From the IMG/VR virus record IMGVR_UViG_3300031623_000041, positions 1 to 25,663 of that record: a stretch of 25,663 bases of DNA; one strand, written 5' to 3'. A program made the position numbers and the translations under genes. A model generated the notes under the pieces. It was not told the origin of the DNA and searched no databases. It worked only from the letters and a program-made list of their open reading frames with translations. Positions within the stretch are counted from its first letter, which is position 1, and every line of letters starts with the position of its first letter. The DNA is from a virus. This document shows, one piece after another, positions 10,647-19,532 of this stretch.

Positions 10647-13600
10647 TTAAACTCCTTTTGCCATATAATTATAGTTTCTTGTTTGCGAAACTCCACTTGA
10701 ATTATAAAAATTAATACCAAACCCTGTTTTTGTTTCTGAAGAAATTGTCATGTAATCACCTGTAGCCATGTTCACTGGCGTAACTACCAAATCTGGTATA
10801 TTATAAAATGTTGTATCGTAAGTAATTGTTGTTGCAGTCTTTGCCCTATCAGATTCAAACTTCTGAACCATGTCAACAAGCAATTCCAACTCTCGCAAAG
10901 TAAACTGGGAATTCTCGTCAAAGTCTTGGAATGTTACTTTTATTTGAACGCCACGTGCAACAACATCTATGATTAGAAACTCCCTATAATCTGTCCATTC
11001 TGCATCTACAGCGGCAGGATCATCTTCAGTAACCCGAACCTCTACAGTTAGATTATCCAACTGGCCTACCGGATCAAATGATTCTCGTAAATCTACTTTA
11101 CCCCAATAGTCCATAAAATTCGAACCATCAGTAACCAATGAGGTAAATATTTTGTTTGTATGAATCCTTGCAGGAAGAACTGCACCCAAATCCCTTTTTA
11201 CACCAGTATAAGTTGCTGGCTCTGTACGTCCTCCAAGTTCATCAATTGACGGAACCCATGTGTCCATTAATTCTGTAACTGTATCAATCAACGAACCACC
11301 AAGAAATCTTAAAACATCGTCACCAGCATCTACTGTCTCATAGAACCCATCCATTGTACCAGCCCATAATTCCTGTTCTGGAAAGGTTGCAACCGATTCT
11401 GAACCATAAGATGAAACAGAACCGCTACCTAAATAATCAGTAGATTCTTTTCCACTACTGCTCACCCATTTTGCTACATACGTTCCTTCAACAACAGGAA
11501 CAACAGTTGTAGTATTTCCAGCCGCTATCTGTGCAACTGGAATTGCATCAGCCCATAATGTTGAATCTTCCTGTAAAACTTTAATCTGAGCATGACTAAT
11601 GTCTGTTGTATCCTTCGGAGGCTGAACCGTTATTATTGCATTTGCACCATGATTTGCAACAGTAAAATTAGAAACTTTTTCAGGTTCCGCCGTAATTCCT
11701 TCCAACTCCACATCTTCCGAAGTTAGCCATTCTGATATTGATCCAACCGAATTCCTTGCACGTACACGGAACTTAAAAGTCCCTTTTGTAAAATCCTGCA
11801 GGAGCATTGACTTACTGATTGTACTGCCAGCATTAACCCATTTTGCTTCTGGACTTTCTACAAGATGGCCTGTTCCATAAACTTTCTTAGAAAGCGAATC
11901 TGTCCTTATAACATAATTATCTTCAGGCGCATCAGGTGTAAGAGAAACATGAAAGTTATTTGCCAAACCATTTAAAATATAAGATTCGCCACTTCCTGCC
12001 ACAATTCCCGGTCTTACATAATATGTAACTCCTTCGGTTATACCAGCAGGTAAGACTCCATTCGCATTTGTTGCATCTGATGCAGTAAACACTATTGGCA
12101 TATTGTCTGGAAACCCATGATTTTTTGCTGAAAATATAAGTTTACTGGTGGAGGTAGTAAGAGAAGCAACTGTACAGGTAGCACCAGCAGCCGGAAAAGT
12201 GAATGTTAATACATCTCCTGTCTTATAACCAGTTCCAGCAGAGGATATTGAAAGCTCTACAGTTAGATTATCCAACTGGCCGTCAATAATACTTCCACTA
12301 ACCCTAATACCTGAACCAGAACCTCCTGTTAATGGGATACCCCCAAATGAAGCATCAGCATAAGTAACATTTTGTACAATACTATCAACAGAAGCTACGG
12401 GGCCACTTTGAGTAGAATTTCCATATATCTGTGTGACTAATGCAGATGAGACATTTTTGTAATTAACATCATGTGAAGTTGTAAATGCTCCAGATGATGT
12501 CCAATCTAGTTGTACTGCAATCCTAACTCCAGCAGAAGCAATTGAAGAATAAACGTTTTCTTCTACTGACAACCCAATTGGTGTAGTAACACTCTTTGGA
12601 TCGGGCAAAGTAGTATTTGGAGATTCTGCCGGAATCCATCTAAAGTCCCTAGCATAAATTGCATCATTATGTTCAACACAAGATAAAGAACACGTTCCGT
12701 CTGCATTTAGTGAAATTGCTCTTACAATAAATTCCTTTGCAGACCATGCTGGTGTTGAGTGAGTAACCGTAACAACATCTCCTACTATAACGTTCATTGC
12801 TTCTGCGGTTGTTCTAAACGATACCTTTAAGGAATCTCTTGAGCGGAGACACGCCTGTTTTGCTAAATCCCGTGCTTGATTAAAATTTGTTACTCCTCCA
12901 AGGTTAAGTGTTTTTGTGTGTTTTACATCATTATCAGCAGACAGAAAAGCAGCATAAACAATCTTGTCATTATTTATATCTGGGTAGCGTACTTCATCTG
13001 ATTTCCATTTCTTGTCTGGATTTATAAACTTTGCAGTTACTTGATTTAATCTTTCACCTTTTGAACCCCCAACAATATTGATACCTCCAATGATATGCTT
13101 TTCAAGGAAGTTAAACTCACCTGAACCTGAATAAACATCATCAATCTTCATTGTGTAAAGACCATTGATCCAATGTAACCGACCGTTACACGTTGCCAAA
13201 ATCCGCTTTACGTTTGTTAGTAATGGTTGAGCTGTATCAAGGATAATATTGCAGTCATGCCTCCTTATTTCACTAAAAAGCTGACCACAAATACCTGAAG
13301 CAGTTGCAAATGAAGTTGTATCAATTTCATCTGCTGGTATTGAACAACCATATCTTTCATTTGTCAAATACTCATACAGAATCCAAGCAGGATCACTTGA
13401 TTCTTTAGTTGTCCCTGAATTGTCCTTTATTACTGGCCCAGTTACATCAAAAGCAAGTTTGGGCATTCCTGACTTCCAAATGTCCACACCTTCTGTTGAT
13501 TCACCTAAACCCTCAACACCAGCTCCCGGCCCGAAAGAGTTTGCTCCGGGGAGAGTACCATTCGAAAAAAAACCTTCCCAATGATGCCTGTAACTAATCT

Positions 13601-14204
13601 GCTCACACGCAATGCCTTTCATCCGATGCGAATCACCATCATCATCCCCGCGCCAATTTTTACCACTTGATCTAAAATATCCCCCTGACAAATCTGGCCC
13701 TTCTACAAATGCCGGCTCTGCAATTCCTGCATCTGAACCATAACTTGTTCCATAAGCATAGTTAGGCCCATCTCCAGTTTCTCCATTTGTCCATATCAAT
13801 CTGTCGTGAATAGCATTTCCACTATTACGCCAATAATCTGAACTTTGAAGTACCACATCATCCACATATACTGCCCATCTTTGGACTGTTCCTTCACATA
13901 ATGCCCAACATTGATACATATTTAAAAGCTCTGTTCCTGAACCATCTTCCTCAACTTCTTGGTAAACTAAAATTCCACCAATTCTTCTGTGACCATAAAT
14001 AACAGGAATTGAAACATCAGTTCCTTGCTTTGGCCTAAGTTCGTCTCCTGCTTCTTCTTTATTTTCTACTCCTGGAGTTGCAGGAGTGATGGTCTGTATT
14101 AGTTCTATAGCACTTGGAAGAATTGCACCTCCAATTATGTCATTAATTGTATTCTTTATCGGGTCTGCTACATTCTCTTCAAACCAAGATGATACGACGC
14201 TCAT
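10647..14204 (-). CDS. Tail tip attachment / host-specificity protein, gpJ-like
   Basis: The largest gene: 1185 residues. The N-terminal third carries the Phage-tail_3/J core: GTDVSIPVIYGHRRIGGILV, EGTVQRWAVYVDDVVLQ, a region with WILYEYLTNERYGCSIP and EIRRHDCNIILDTAQPL, and LNQVTAKFINPDKKWK. Fibronectin-like beta domains follow (TPIGLSVEENVYSS onward and AEPEKVSNFTVANHGANA). Between about 640 and 775 there is an inserted low-complexity beta module with SAGTGYKTGDVLTFTF and NNFHVSLTPDAP. The C-terminal part (about 1020-1185) resembles tail-fibre carbohydrate-binding repeats. An exact 27-bp repeat encodes GQLDNLTVE twice, 405 codons apart. gpJ recognises the outer-membrane receptor in lambda. 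Confidence 0.85.
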   Translation of the reverse strand: MSVVSSWFEENVADPIKNTINDIIGGAILPSAIELIQTITPATPGVENKEEAGDELRPKQGTDVSIPVIYGHRRIGGILVYQEVEEDGSGTELLNMYQCWALCEGTVQRWAVYVDDVVLQSSDYWRNSGNAIHDRLIWTNGETGDGPNYAYGTSYGSDAGIAEPAFVEGPDLSGGYFRSSGKNWRGDDDGDSHRMKGIACEQISYRHHWEGFFSNGTLPGANSFGPGAGVEGLGESTEGVDIWKSGMPKLAFDVTGPVIKDNSGTTKESSDPAWILYEYLTNERYGCSIPADEIDTTSFATASGICGQLFSEIRRHDCNIILDTAQPLLTNVKRILATCNGRLHWINGLYTMKIDDVYSGSGEFNFLEKHIIGGINIVGGSKGERLNQVTAKFINPDKKWKSDEVRYPDINNDKIVYAAFLSADNDVKHTKTLNLGGVTNFNQARDLAKQACLRSRDSLKVSFRTTAEAMNVIVGDVVTVTHSTPAWSAKEFIVRAISLNADGTCSLSCVEHNDAIYARDFRWIPAESPNTTLPDPKSVTTPIGLSVEENVYSSIASAGVRIAVQLDWTSSGAFTTSHDVNYKNVSSALVTQIYGNSTQSGPVASVDSIVQNVTYADASFGGIPLTGGSGSGIRVSGSIIDGQLDNLTVELSISSAGTGYKTGDVLTFTFPAAGATCTVASLTTSTSKLIFSAKNHGFPDNMPIVFTASDATNANGVLPAGITEGVTYYVRPGIVAGSGESYILNGLANNFHVSLTPDAPEDNYVIRTDSLSKKVYGTGHLVESPEAKWVNAGSTISKSMLLQDFTKGTFKFRVRARNSVGSISEWLTSEDVELEGITAEPEKVSNFTVANHGANAIITVQPPKDTTDISHAQIKVLQEDSTLWADAIPVAQIAAGNTTTVVPVVEGTYVAKWVSSSGKESTDYLGSGSVSSYGSESVATFPEQELWAGTMDGFYETVDAGDDVLRFLGGSLIDTVTELMDTWVPSIDELGGRTEPATYTGVKRDLGAVLPARIHTNKIFTSLVTDGSNFMDYWGKVDLRESFDPVGQLDNLTVEVRVTEDDPAAVDAEWTDYREFLIIDVVARGVQIKVTFQDFDENSQFTLRELELLVDMVQKFESDRAKTATTITYDTTFYNIPDLVVTPVNMATGDYMTISSETKTGFGINFYNSSGVSQTRNYNYMAKGV
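11040..11066. repeat. 27-bp direct repeat in the J-like gene, copy 1
   Basis: Identical 27-base copy of 12255-12281, same frame, encoding the GQLDNLTVE segment near residue 1050 of the J-like protein. Confidence 0.9.
12255..12281. repeat. 27-bp direct repeat in the J-like gene, copy 2
   Basis: Identical copy of 11040-11066, 1215 bp away (405 codons), near residue 645 of the J-like protein, next to the start of an inserted beta module. Confidence 0.9.
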
Positions 14205-14207
14205 AGA

Positions 14208-15152
14208 TTATCTCGATCCAGACCAACCACCGTGAGACCCACCATCGTAAGACCCACCACCGCCCCCCGACGAAGACGAAGAGGGGACAAACGAGCTGTC
14301 AGATTCACTTGCAGGATTTGTAACATCACCCCATAGTAATTTCCTGCCTGTTTGTGGTGCAAATTCCATTGACAAATCGTTTTCAAAGTGATGTTGCTGT
14401 GATGCACTATTTGTCTGTCTTCCATTCCCTCTTGTAAAATCTGACCAATGGTTGGCAACTGATAATTCCATCACCGAATCTTCTCCAGATTCCTTAATAC
14501 TCATGCCTTCAATTCTTCCAGAATAAACTGAAAAAAGAGTAGAAGAAGCACCTCCTATTGGCTCATAAGTATTTGGATCAAGAAATATTCTTTTGATAGT
14601 TACCTTTTTATTCAAATGTCCATTGTTTAACACATCAGAAATAAGAGACTGATTTACAGCAGAAATACCAAGAGTTATTGATCCAATATTAATGTTTGAA
14701 CTTTCTTGTATTCCATCCAAACCAAGTATAAAACCATTTGCTAAATATCTGAATGCTCCAGTAAATGCGAGGAGAATCGAAGAGTTTGTATAAATGGCTT
14801 CACTACTCAAAGTAAAATTGGGTGATGTCCCAAGTGACGCAATGGTAGTACCTACTGCCAAAGAACTTGGTGTTCCATAATATTCTGCCACAAAATCAGT
14901 CATTGTCATTCCTGCAATGAGTTGAGGAAACAGCATTTCGGCAATACCATTGGGGCCATAAAGCGTTGCTGAAGTTGAATCAGCAGTTATTGAGGCCATA
15001 TATTTGTAAGTTGTGGAACCACCCGGAGAAATATCGACAGGTGCATCAGTAAAAAGCCAAGTTGAATCCAATTCTAAAGACACTAAATGTGCCATCATAA
15101 ATTGACCCTTTGCAAGTTCATCAGTTATTGCACTTGCCAGACCCCTGCTCAT
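14208..15152 (-). CDS. Tail tip protein, gpL / DUF2163-like hub component
   Basis: A 314-residue protein starting MSRGLASAITDELAKGQ, followed by AHLVSLELDSTWLFTDAP, an opening used by phage proteins that build the tail-tip hub. The C-terminal half has VYSGRIEGMSIKESGED and WSDFTRGNGRQTNSASQQHH, close to the 'RINGRRYNDASQQ' region of this group, then MEFAPQTGRKLLWG. It ends in a 30-residue Ser/Gly-rich tail (SSSSSGGGGG, then GGSHGGWSGSR) that looks flexible. No iron-sulfur cysteine set like that of lambda gpL is seen. The next gene begins 3 bp downstream. No separate K-type NlpC/P60 peptidase or I gene lies between this and J. Confidence 0.65.
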   Translation of the reverse strand: MSRGLASAITDELAKGQFMMAHLVSLELDSTWLFTDAPVDISPGGSTTYKYMASITADSTSATLYGPNGIAEMLFPQLIAGMTMTDFVAEYYGTPSSLAVGTTIASLGTSPNFTLSSEAIYTNSSILLAFTGAFRYLANGFILGLDGIQESSNINIGSITLGISAVNQSLISDVLNNGHLNKKVTIKRIFLDPNTYEPIGGASSTLFSVYSGRIEGMSIKESGEDSVMELSVANHWSDFTRGNGRQTNSASQQHHFENDLSMEFAPQTGRKLLWGDVTNPASESDSSFVPSSSSSGGGGGSYDGGSHGGWSGSR

Positions 15153-15751
15153 AGTACCTCTACAAAATCAACTTCATACGAAAACAACCCGGTTGTGCCT
15201 GTTGCAAAACTCTGGACTCCTGAAGTCAAAGCAACTGTAAATGGAACTGATGTGTGTGTGATCGCACTATTATCTGCCGGACTTGTTATAAGTGCTGGTT
15301 CAATCGTGATTTCTGTATTTGCACTTGCCGAAGCATTGCTTGTTACATCGGCAACCACTTTGTAAACCTTATCGTGATTTGCCAGTTTTAAATAATCTCC
15401 TGCTTTGAAAATTACGACTCCGGTTGACCATCCATCAGTATCAAGTGTTCTTCCTGTCTGGTCTGCACCTCTAACAAGTGGTGTTCCTGCTGGCGCTCCC
15501 AAACCTGTTGACAGAACTGGCAGGATCAAAGTAAACGTTTCATACTGACCACGCTGTTTCATAACAAACGCATCTATTGGCGCGAACTCTGCTCTTGTCA
15601 TTGGAGGAAACGTTGCAGTCATGTTGAAAAATTGACCTCCAATCTGCCGTGCCTGTCTTCGTCCGCTGATGGTTCGTGATACAAATGTGGGTTGAATTGA
15701 ATTCACTTCAAGCGAATTAAATGCAGGACTACTTGGAAAGGTTCCACTCAC
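15149..15751 (-). CDS. Distal tail / minor tail protein
   Basis: A 200-residue protein beginning at GTG 15751, overlapping the tape-measure stop by 4 bp. The N-terminal part contains VSRTISGRRQARQIGGQFF and ATFPPMTRAEFAPIDAFVMK followed by QRGQYETF, a motif set I recognise from minor tail proteins encoded directly after tape measures. A beta-rich C-terminal part ends GLFSYEVDFVEVL. It occupies the position of lambda gpM, and by place should form the first ring of the tail tip. Its stop overlaps the next start (ATGA). Function by context and general resemblance. Confidence 0.65.
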   Translation of the reverse strand: MSGTFPSSPAFNSLEVNSIQPTFVSRTISGRRQARQIGGQFFNMTATFPPMTRAEFAPIDAFVMKQRGQYETFTLILPVLSTGLGAPAGTPLVRGADQTGRTLDTDGWSTGVVIFKAGDYLKLANHDKVYKVVADVTSNASASANTEITIEPALITSPADNSAITHTSVPFTVALTSGVQSFATGTTGLFSYEVDFVEVL

Positions 15752-17649
15752 ATCAACCCGGACTGTGCATTGTTCCTCATTGCTTTATTAATCATTCCAA
15801 CAATCATTCCTCTTCGTGCCTGTAATAACTGGTCAAATCCACGTGCATCATTTGCATTAATATTAAACGTGACATTTGCATTACCCATTTGATTGTTTGG
15901 CGTGATACTGCCGGTCTGTCCTGGCGTGAACAATTCCATACCTTTTTCACCAACGATATATGATTGACCGGCATTTACAGTTCCGCCCGATGCTTTTCCC
16001 TCATATTTTTGTGCTTTAATTCTCGCCACATTTGCGACTCCTAAAGCGGTAATCACGCTTGCGAAGGCAATGCCAACCGGAGGCGGCTGAACGGCAAGTG
16101 CCGCCGTGGCGGCGCGGTAGGTACTCATTATCGTTTCTGCAATCGATAGTGCTTTGCTGGCATCAAACCATGATTTGTTGAATCCCTTCATTGAATGGAT
16201 CATCGTTTGCGACGTAGATAATGCTTGATCTATCCTTTGTGCATTCAATCCTTTTTCTTTTTCGCTCAATTCTGTAACAGAATTTGCCATATCCGCAAAT
16301 GCTTCCGTGAATACGCTTTGGTATCGAATAACATTCACAATTTTTGCATCTGTTTCTTCAGTATCTTTCTGAATTGGATCGATTTTTTCTTCCAACTCTC
16401 TTTTCAATTTTTCCGGAGCTTCCACAACTTGAGAAATTAGAAACGCTGAGGCTCGAATGTTCTGAGTCTCTTTTGCCATTTCCAGTTCCTTCAACATCTG
16501 TTTCAATAATAATTCTTTTTCTGCTCTGTGCATTTTTACTTGTTTAACTGCTTCCGCATTTAATGTATTAATATTACCCATTATTGAGACCTGTTTTTCG
16601 TCCAGTAACTTGATCGGCTTTAGCCCAATAGCCGACTTAATAAGATTTATTCCCTTGATCACCGTATTAATAACTGGTAAAACAAAGTTTCGGACGTGCA
16701 TAAATGCCCCAGCTAAAACGGTTCCGATAATTCCTGCTAAATGTTCGACTTGTGTTCTTGCAATTTTAAGCTGGATACCCAAAAATTTAAAAAATGCTTT
16801 TGAAACTACTGAGACAAGAGAAAATCCGTATTGCAAGCCAAGTAGTGCTTTCATTAATGTTTTCATGGAAAAGAATGAAGACCCTTCGCCTTCCATTCTT
16901 TTTGCTGGAATCAAAAACGCTTGCAACCCCTCGGCGGCAGTCTCAATTGCCGGAGCCATATCTGCAAGCGAGTGCATTAAAGTCGTTTGAATAGTGTGGC
17001 TCAATTTGTTAACTGCATCGTTTGCATCTTCGGAGTTTCTAATCAAAGATTCTCGAATAATTCCACCAGACGAAACCAACTCACCGCGAAGTCTCTCCAA
17101 CCCATCTGACCCATTCGACAACATATTGACCATCACGCGTCCACCACGACCAAATAATGTCATCGCGGATGATAACTTATCCGCTGGGTCTTTCATCGTC
17201 TTATAACGATCTGCGACCTCTCCTAATATTGTTTCGTGATCCTTCCAATTGCCGTTTTGATCTTTTAAGTCAATATTTAGCCGGTCAAATTCGTCGGTGA
17301 TTGTCTTGATTCCCTTCTGACCATCCCCCAGGTTCCGGACAAATTTCACTAAATTATTGTCCATTGATTCAAATGTCTCACCAGCTTGCTCACCAGCAAA
17401 ACGGAATGTCTGAAGTGCCGTTGTCGTAATACCTAATCGATCCGACATTTTCCCGATTCCGTCTGCTAATTTCAGACTCTCTTTTGTGAAATTAACGAAA
17501 GCTCGAACACCTAAAGCCAAACCAATTCCACCCAGCGCACCCTGCAAAGACATAACGCTTGAACTCAGTCCTGAGACTGACTTCCTAACAGAACTAAATG
17601 CACCTTTAGTTTTATCAGTTGCGGTTATTTTTATATTTGTCGCTGGCAT
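15748..17649 (-). CDS. Tail tape measure protein
   Basis: A 633-residue protein that sets tail length. The N-terminus (MPATNIKITATDKTKGAFSS) followed by GLSSSVMSLQGALGGIGLAL and GIGKMSDRLGITTTALQ is standard for tape measures. Long helices are interrupted by hydrophobic segments near 270-330 (ALLGLQYGFSLVSVVSKAFF; HLAGIIGTVLAGAF) and near 520-550. The C-terminus has the usual SGGTVNAGQSYIVGEKGMEL followed by FTPGQTGSI. At the family rule of about 0.15 nm per residue the tail would be roughly 95 nm. The start overlaps the end of the T frame by 35 bases, and the stop overlaps the next GTG start (GTGA). Short compared with lambda gpH (853). Confidence 0.92.
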   Translation of the reverse strand: MPATNIKITATDKTKGAFSSVRKSVSGLSSSVMSLQGALGGIGLALGVRAFVNFTKESLKLADGIGKMSDRLGITTTALQTFRFAGEQAGETFESMDNNLVKFVRNLGDGQKGIKTITDEFDRLNIDLKDQNGNWKDHETILGEVADRYKTMKDPADKLSSAMTLFGRGGRVMVNMLSNGSDGLERLRGELVSSGGIIRESLIRNSEDANDAVNKLSHTIQTTLMHSLADMAPAIETAAEGLQAFLIPAKRMEGEGSSFFSMKTLMKALLGLQYGFSLVSVVSKAFFKFLGIQLKIARTQVEHLAGIIGTVLAGAFMHVRNFVLPVINTVIKGINLIKSAIGLKPIKLLDEKQVSIMGNINTLNAEAVKQVKMHRAEKELLLKQMLKELEMAKETQNIRASAFLISQVVEAPEKLKRELEEKIDPIQKDTEETDAKIVNVIRYQSVFTEAFADMANSVTELSEKEKGLNAQRIDQALSTSQTMIHSMKGFNKSWFDASKALSIAETIMSTYRAATAALAVQPPPVGIAFASVITALGVANVARIKAQKYEGKASGGTVNAGQSYIVGEKGMELFTPGQTGSITPNNQMGNANVTFNINANDARGFDQLLQARRGMIVGMINKAMRNNAQSGLM

Positions 17650-18141
17650 CTTTTAACTGCTGATTTCGATGATTTAAATAAGTTGCCCACAATTCAATTT
17701 CGAAGGTGGAAAATTCCATTACTTCATCAATCGATTTGTGTAAATGTTCTGCAAGCGTAAACAGAAACATTAATTCATTATCAGAAATTAACTTTTTTTT
17801 AACATTTCTGCATCGTCTGCATCCGGTGTCATTTCCTGAATTATTCTTCCAACAACATCCGGATCAGATTCGTGCATCAAACTCTGAATATCATGCTGAC
17901 GGAAAATATGCTTTCCATCAATATCCAGCGCACGAATTACTAAAGTCTGGCAAATTGCCTCGCTTGCTTTTCCTGCATTCACGAGAGCGTATATTTTTTC
18001 TTGTGCCTTGAAGTTAATCAGCGGCTTGAAATATATCTTGAACGGATTATCCTTGTCGCTCCATTCTGGAACTTCAATGGTTTGTAATTCGCCATTCAAT
18101 CTCTCGCGAAATTGTGCAGTTGCTTTTTCTATTGCAGACAT
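17615..18141 (-). CDS. Tail assembly chaperone GT fusion made by -1 frameshift
   Basis: Slipping back one base at A AAA AAA (17794-17800) lets translation continue for 59 further codons to the TGA at 17617-17615, giving a 175-residue G-T protein. The added part contains ELMFLFTLAEHLHKS, then IDEVMEFSTFEIELWATYL and NHRNQQLKDASDKYKNNRN. The hydrophobic LHKS..EVMEFS..E..LW motif is that of lambda gpT-type domains. The frame then overlaps the first 35 bases of the tape-measure gene. In lambda about 4% of ribosomes shift at GGGAAAG, and the G:GT ratio is needed for tail assembly. The slippery heptamer, open frame and T-like motif are seen; the efficiency is unknown. Confidence 0.85.
17788..18141 (-). 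CDS. Tail assembly chaperone, gpG-like (unshifted product)
   Basis: A 117-residue protein ending DAEMLKKS. Helical and acidic at the C-terminus (TPDADDAEM), with a central segment PWSD-like (VPEWSDKDNPFKIYFKPL) and a helix RIIQEMTP. Small proteins at this place between tube and tape measure bind the tape measure and recruit tube subunits. The final codons are TTA AAA AAA AGT TAA, which contain the frameshift heptamer described separately. Most ribosomes should stop here to give the short G form. Confidence 0.85.
   Translation of the reverse strand: MSAIEKATAQFRERLNGELQTIEVPEWSDKDNPFKIYFKPLINFKAQEKIYALVNAGKASEAICQTLVIRALDIDGKHIFRQHDIQSLMHESDPDVVGRIIQEMTPDADDAEMLKKS
17794..17800 (-). other. 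Slippery heptamer A AAA AAA for -1 frameshift
   Basis: On the minus strand a run of eight A (17800-17793) is read as TTA AAA AAA AGT in the G frame. The heptamer A AAA AAA is in the X XXY YYZ register, just two codons before the G stop. It joins the G frame to the T frame. Confidence 0.85.
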
Positions 18142-18142
18142 A

Positions 18143-18544
18143 TTACGCGACCGTCGTTAAGACCCCGGTTCCTTGAACAGTAACCGATGATCCAACCATG
18201 TCTCCGATTGATCCGCTTTGACCGGTATCCGTAATAATTCCGGTTCCAGCCCATGATTCTGCTTCTGAAACAGTATTAGGCCAAATTTTAATATCGACGG
18301 ATTCGCCCACAATTAAATCGGCCTGAACCGCGTTGCTCAAATCATAAAGCAATTCACACGACGCAGTCCAAGAACTAAGACCAGTTGTAAACGTTTTTGC
18401 GTCGCCTGTCGTTCCCATTGAAGTTGTCTCAATTGAATCTATTGTCTGAGAAATATTCCACGATTTTAAATTTGTGACTGTAGCTAAAGTCCCTCCTGCT
18501 GTGATTGCCTGGAAGACTCCATCTTGCCCTTTGTAACTTGCCAT
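18143..18544 (-). CDS. Major tail tube protein
   Basis: A 133-residue beta-rich protein lacking cysteine except in one strand. The N-terminus (MASYKGQDGVFQ) followed by TNLKSWNISQTIDSIETTSMG and SSWTASCELLYD, and the C-terminal pattern GTGIITDTGQSGSIGDMVGS with a final strand, is typical of siphophage tail-tube subunits. These polymerise as stacked hexamers around the tape measure. It sits between the terminator-like gene and the frameshifting chaperone gene, exactly where lambda V lies. No Ig-like C-terminal extension is present. Confidence 0.85.
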   Translation of the reverse strand: MASYKGQDGVFQAITAGGTLATVTNLKSWNISQTIDSIETTSMGTTGDAKTFTTGLSSWTASCELLYDLSNAVQADLIVGESVDIKIWPNTVSEAESWAGTGIITDTGQSGSIGDMVGSSVTVQGTGVLTTVA

Positions 18545-18566
18545 TGTAACTCCTTGATATTATTAG

Positions 18567-19007
18567 TTAAATTGCTGATTCTGGATTATTATCCAAGTTT
18601 CGATACTCAACGGAATAGTTAAGCACCACCGTTCCAATGGGTTTTGCGCCATCGGCATTAAATTCTATTTCTGTTGAAGACAAAAAACTGTTATTTGCCA
18701 GCGAATTAATCGAAACATCACCGGCCAACGCAACTTCAACTTCTTTCGAAATCAAATCCAAAGTGTCGTCCGGTTGTGCCGCGGAAACCACACCTTGTAC
18801 AACAACATTCAACATCCGAGTTATTGGTCGTGGCGAAGCCATTTCCGTTACCTCAGAATCTTCCGAAGTTGTATACACTAACAGACACGGAAGTTTGGAT
18901 TCCTCCACCGGAAAAATACGGCTTTGGAAAACATTCGCGCCAGTTGTCACTAAACTTGTAACGTCTGCCGCAACCCTTTCACGAATTGATTGTCTCAAAT
19001 GCGCCAT
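18567..19007 (-). CDS. Tail terminator protein, gpU-like
   Basis: A 146-residue protein with an N-terminal helix (LRQSIRERVAADVTSLV), then GANVFQSRIFPVEESKLPCLLVYTTSEDSE and RPITRMLNVVVQGVV, a pattern characteristic of gpU-type tail terminators. A helix DDTLDLISKEVEVAL and a final strand GTVVLNYSVEYR follow. gpU caps the tail tube when the tape-measure length is reached and forms the tail-side interface with the head. Size is close to lambda gpU (131). Position between FII-like and tube genes supports it. Confidence 0.78.
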   Translation of the reverse strand: MAHLRQSIRERVAADVTSLVTTGANVFQSRIFPVEESKLPCLLVYTTSEDSEVTEMASPRPITRMLNVVVQGVVSAAQPDDTLDLISKEVEVALAGDVSINSLANNSFLSSTEIEFNADGAKPIGTVVLNYSVEYRNLDNNPESAI

Positions 19008-19315
19008 CAGCTAATCCTCAAACGCAATTTTGTCATCGATTCGTTGTCAGGCATCACCTCCACGATTGTATAACCAACTGATGAAATCGAAAGCGTGTCG
19101 CCCTGAATAACACTTGGAACATCTGAAGTGCGAACCAAAGCGACAGGTTGCGAAGATTCAACAGTTTGATCACCGATGCTTTCAGCAAAATATGCCTTGC
19201 TAAGTAGCGCCGTGATTGTTGCCGTTGAACCTGCCGATGTATCACCAAACGATGCGGCCGTATCGCCCCAATCTTCGAGGAATTCCAACCGCATCGCATC
19301 GTCTTCAACTGCCAT
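19007..19315 (-). CDS. Head-tail joining protein, lambda gpFII-like
   Basis: A 102-residue protein with acidic N-terminal helix (EDDAMRLEFLEDWGDTAASF), a small beta domain with VALVRTSDVPSV and GDTLSISSVGYTIVEVMP. The size (lambda gpFII 117) and the pattern 'ATI..LL.KAYF' followed by a C-terminal strand pair fit the FII/head-tail attachment family. It lies just before the tail-terminator-like gene, as FII does in lambda apart from the missing Z. Its last base is shared with the first base of the following start codon. It probably forms the ring linking the head to the tail. Confidence 0.7.
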   Translation of the reverse strand: MAVEDDAMRLEFLEDWGDTAASFGDTSAGSTATITALLSKAYFAESIGDQTVESSQPVALVRTSDVPSVIQGDTLSISSVGYTIVEVMPDNESMTKLRLRIS

Positions 19316-19317
19316 GA

Positions 19318-19509
19318 TTATTTCTTCTCGCGTTTGTTAGGCGCTTCAACATTCGAAGATTTCAAACCAACTGAACGGTTTGTTTCTTCCATTGTTGCCT
19401 TGCCAGTTAAACACAAACGCTTTGCTTCGTCTGAAGTCATCAAAACGGTTTGACCCTTTTCGAAAGACCTGCTTTCAAACTCGACATTTTCAAGAATAAT
19501 AATTTTCAT
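19318..19509 (-). CDS. Small capsid-adjacent protein of unknown function
   Basis: A 63-residue protein between the capsid and the head-tail joining genes. An N-terminal beta segment (MKIIILENVEFESRSFEKGQ) is followed by a SDEAKRL helix and a lysine-rich tail. Small proteins of this shape, with a short strand-rich domain that contains a threshold-like TSDEA helix, are often found beside phage capsid genes, but I know of no proven function. It ends 2 bp before the next gene. Real by context and spacing; role unknown. Confidence 0.65.
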   Translation of the reverse strand: MKIIILENVEFESRSFEKGQTVLMTSDEAKRLCLTGKATMEETNRSVGLKSSNVEAPNKREKK

Positions 19510-19532
19510 GGTTGCCTTTCTAGGTTAATTAA

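Noticed and set aside
14201-14458. Frame overlapping the Gly-rich end of the L-like gene, and a frameshift at its run of G
   Set aside because: The alternative frame has no family likeness and only arises from the Gly/Ser codon pattern; the annotated frame ends 3 bp before J, which is the expected spacing.
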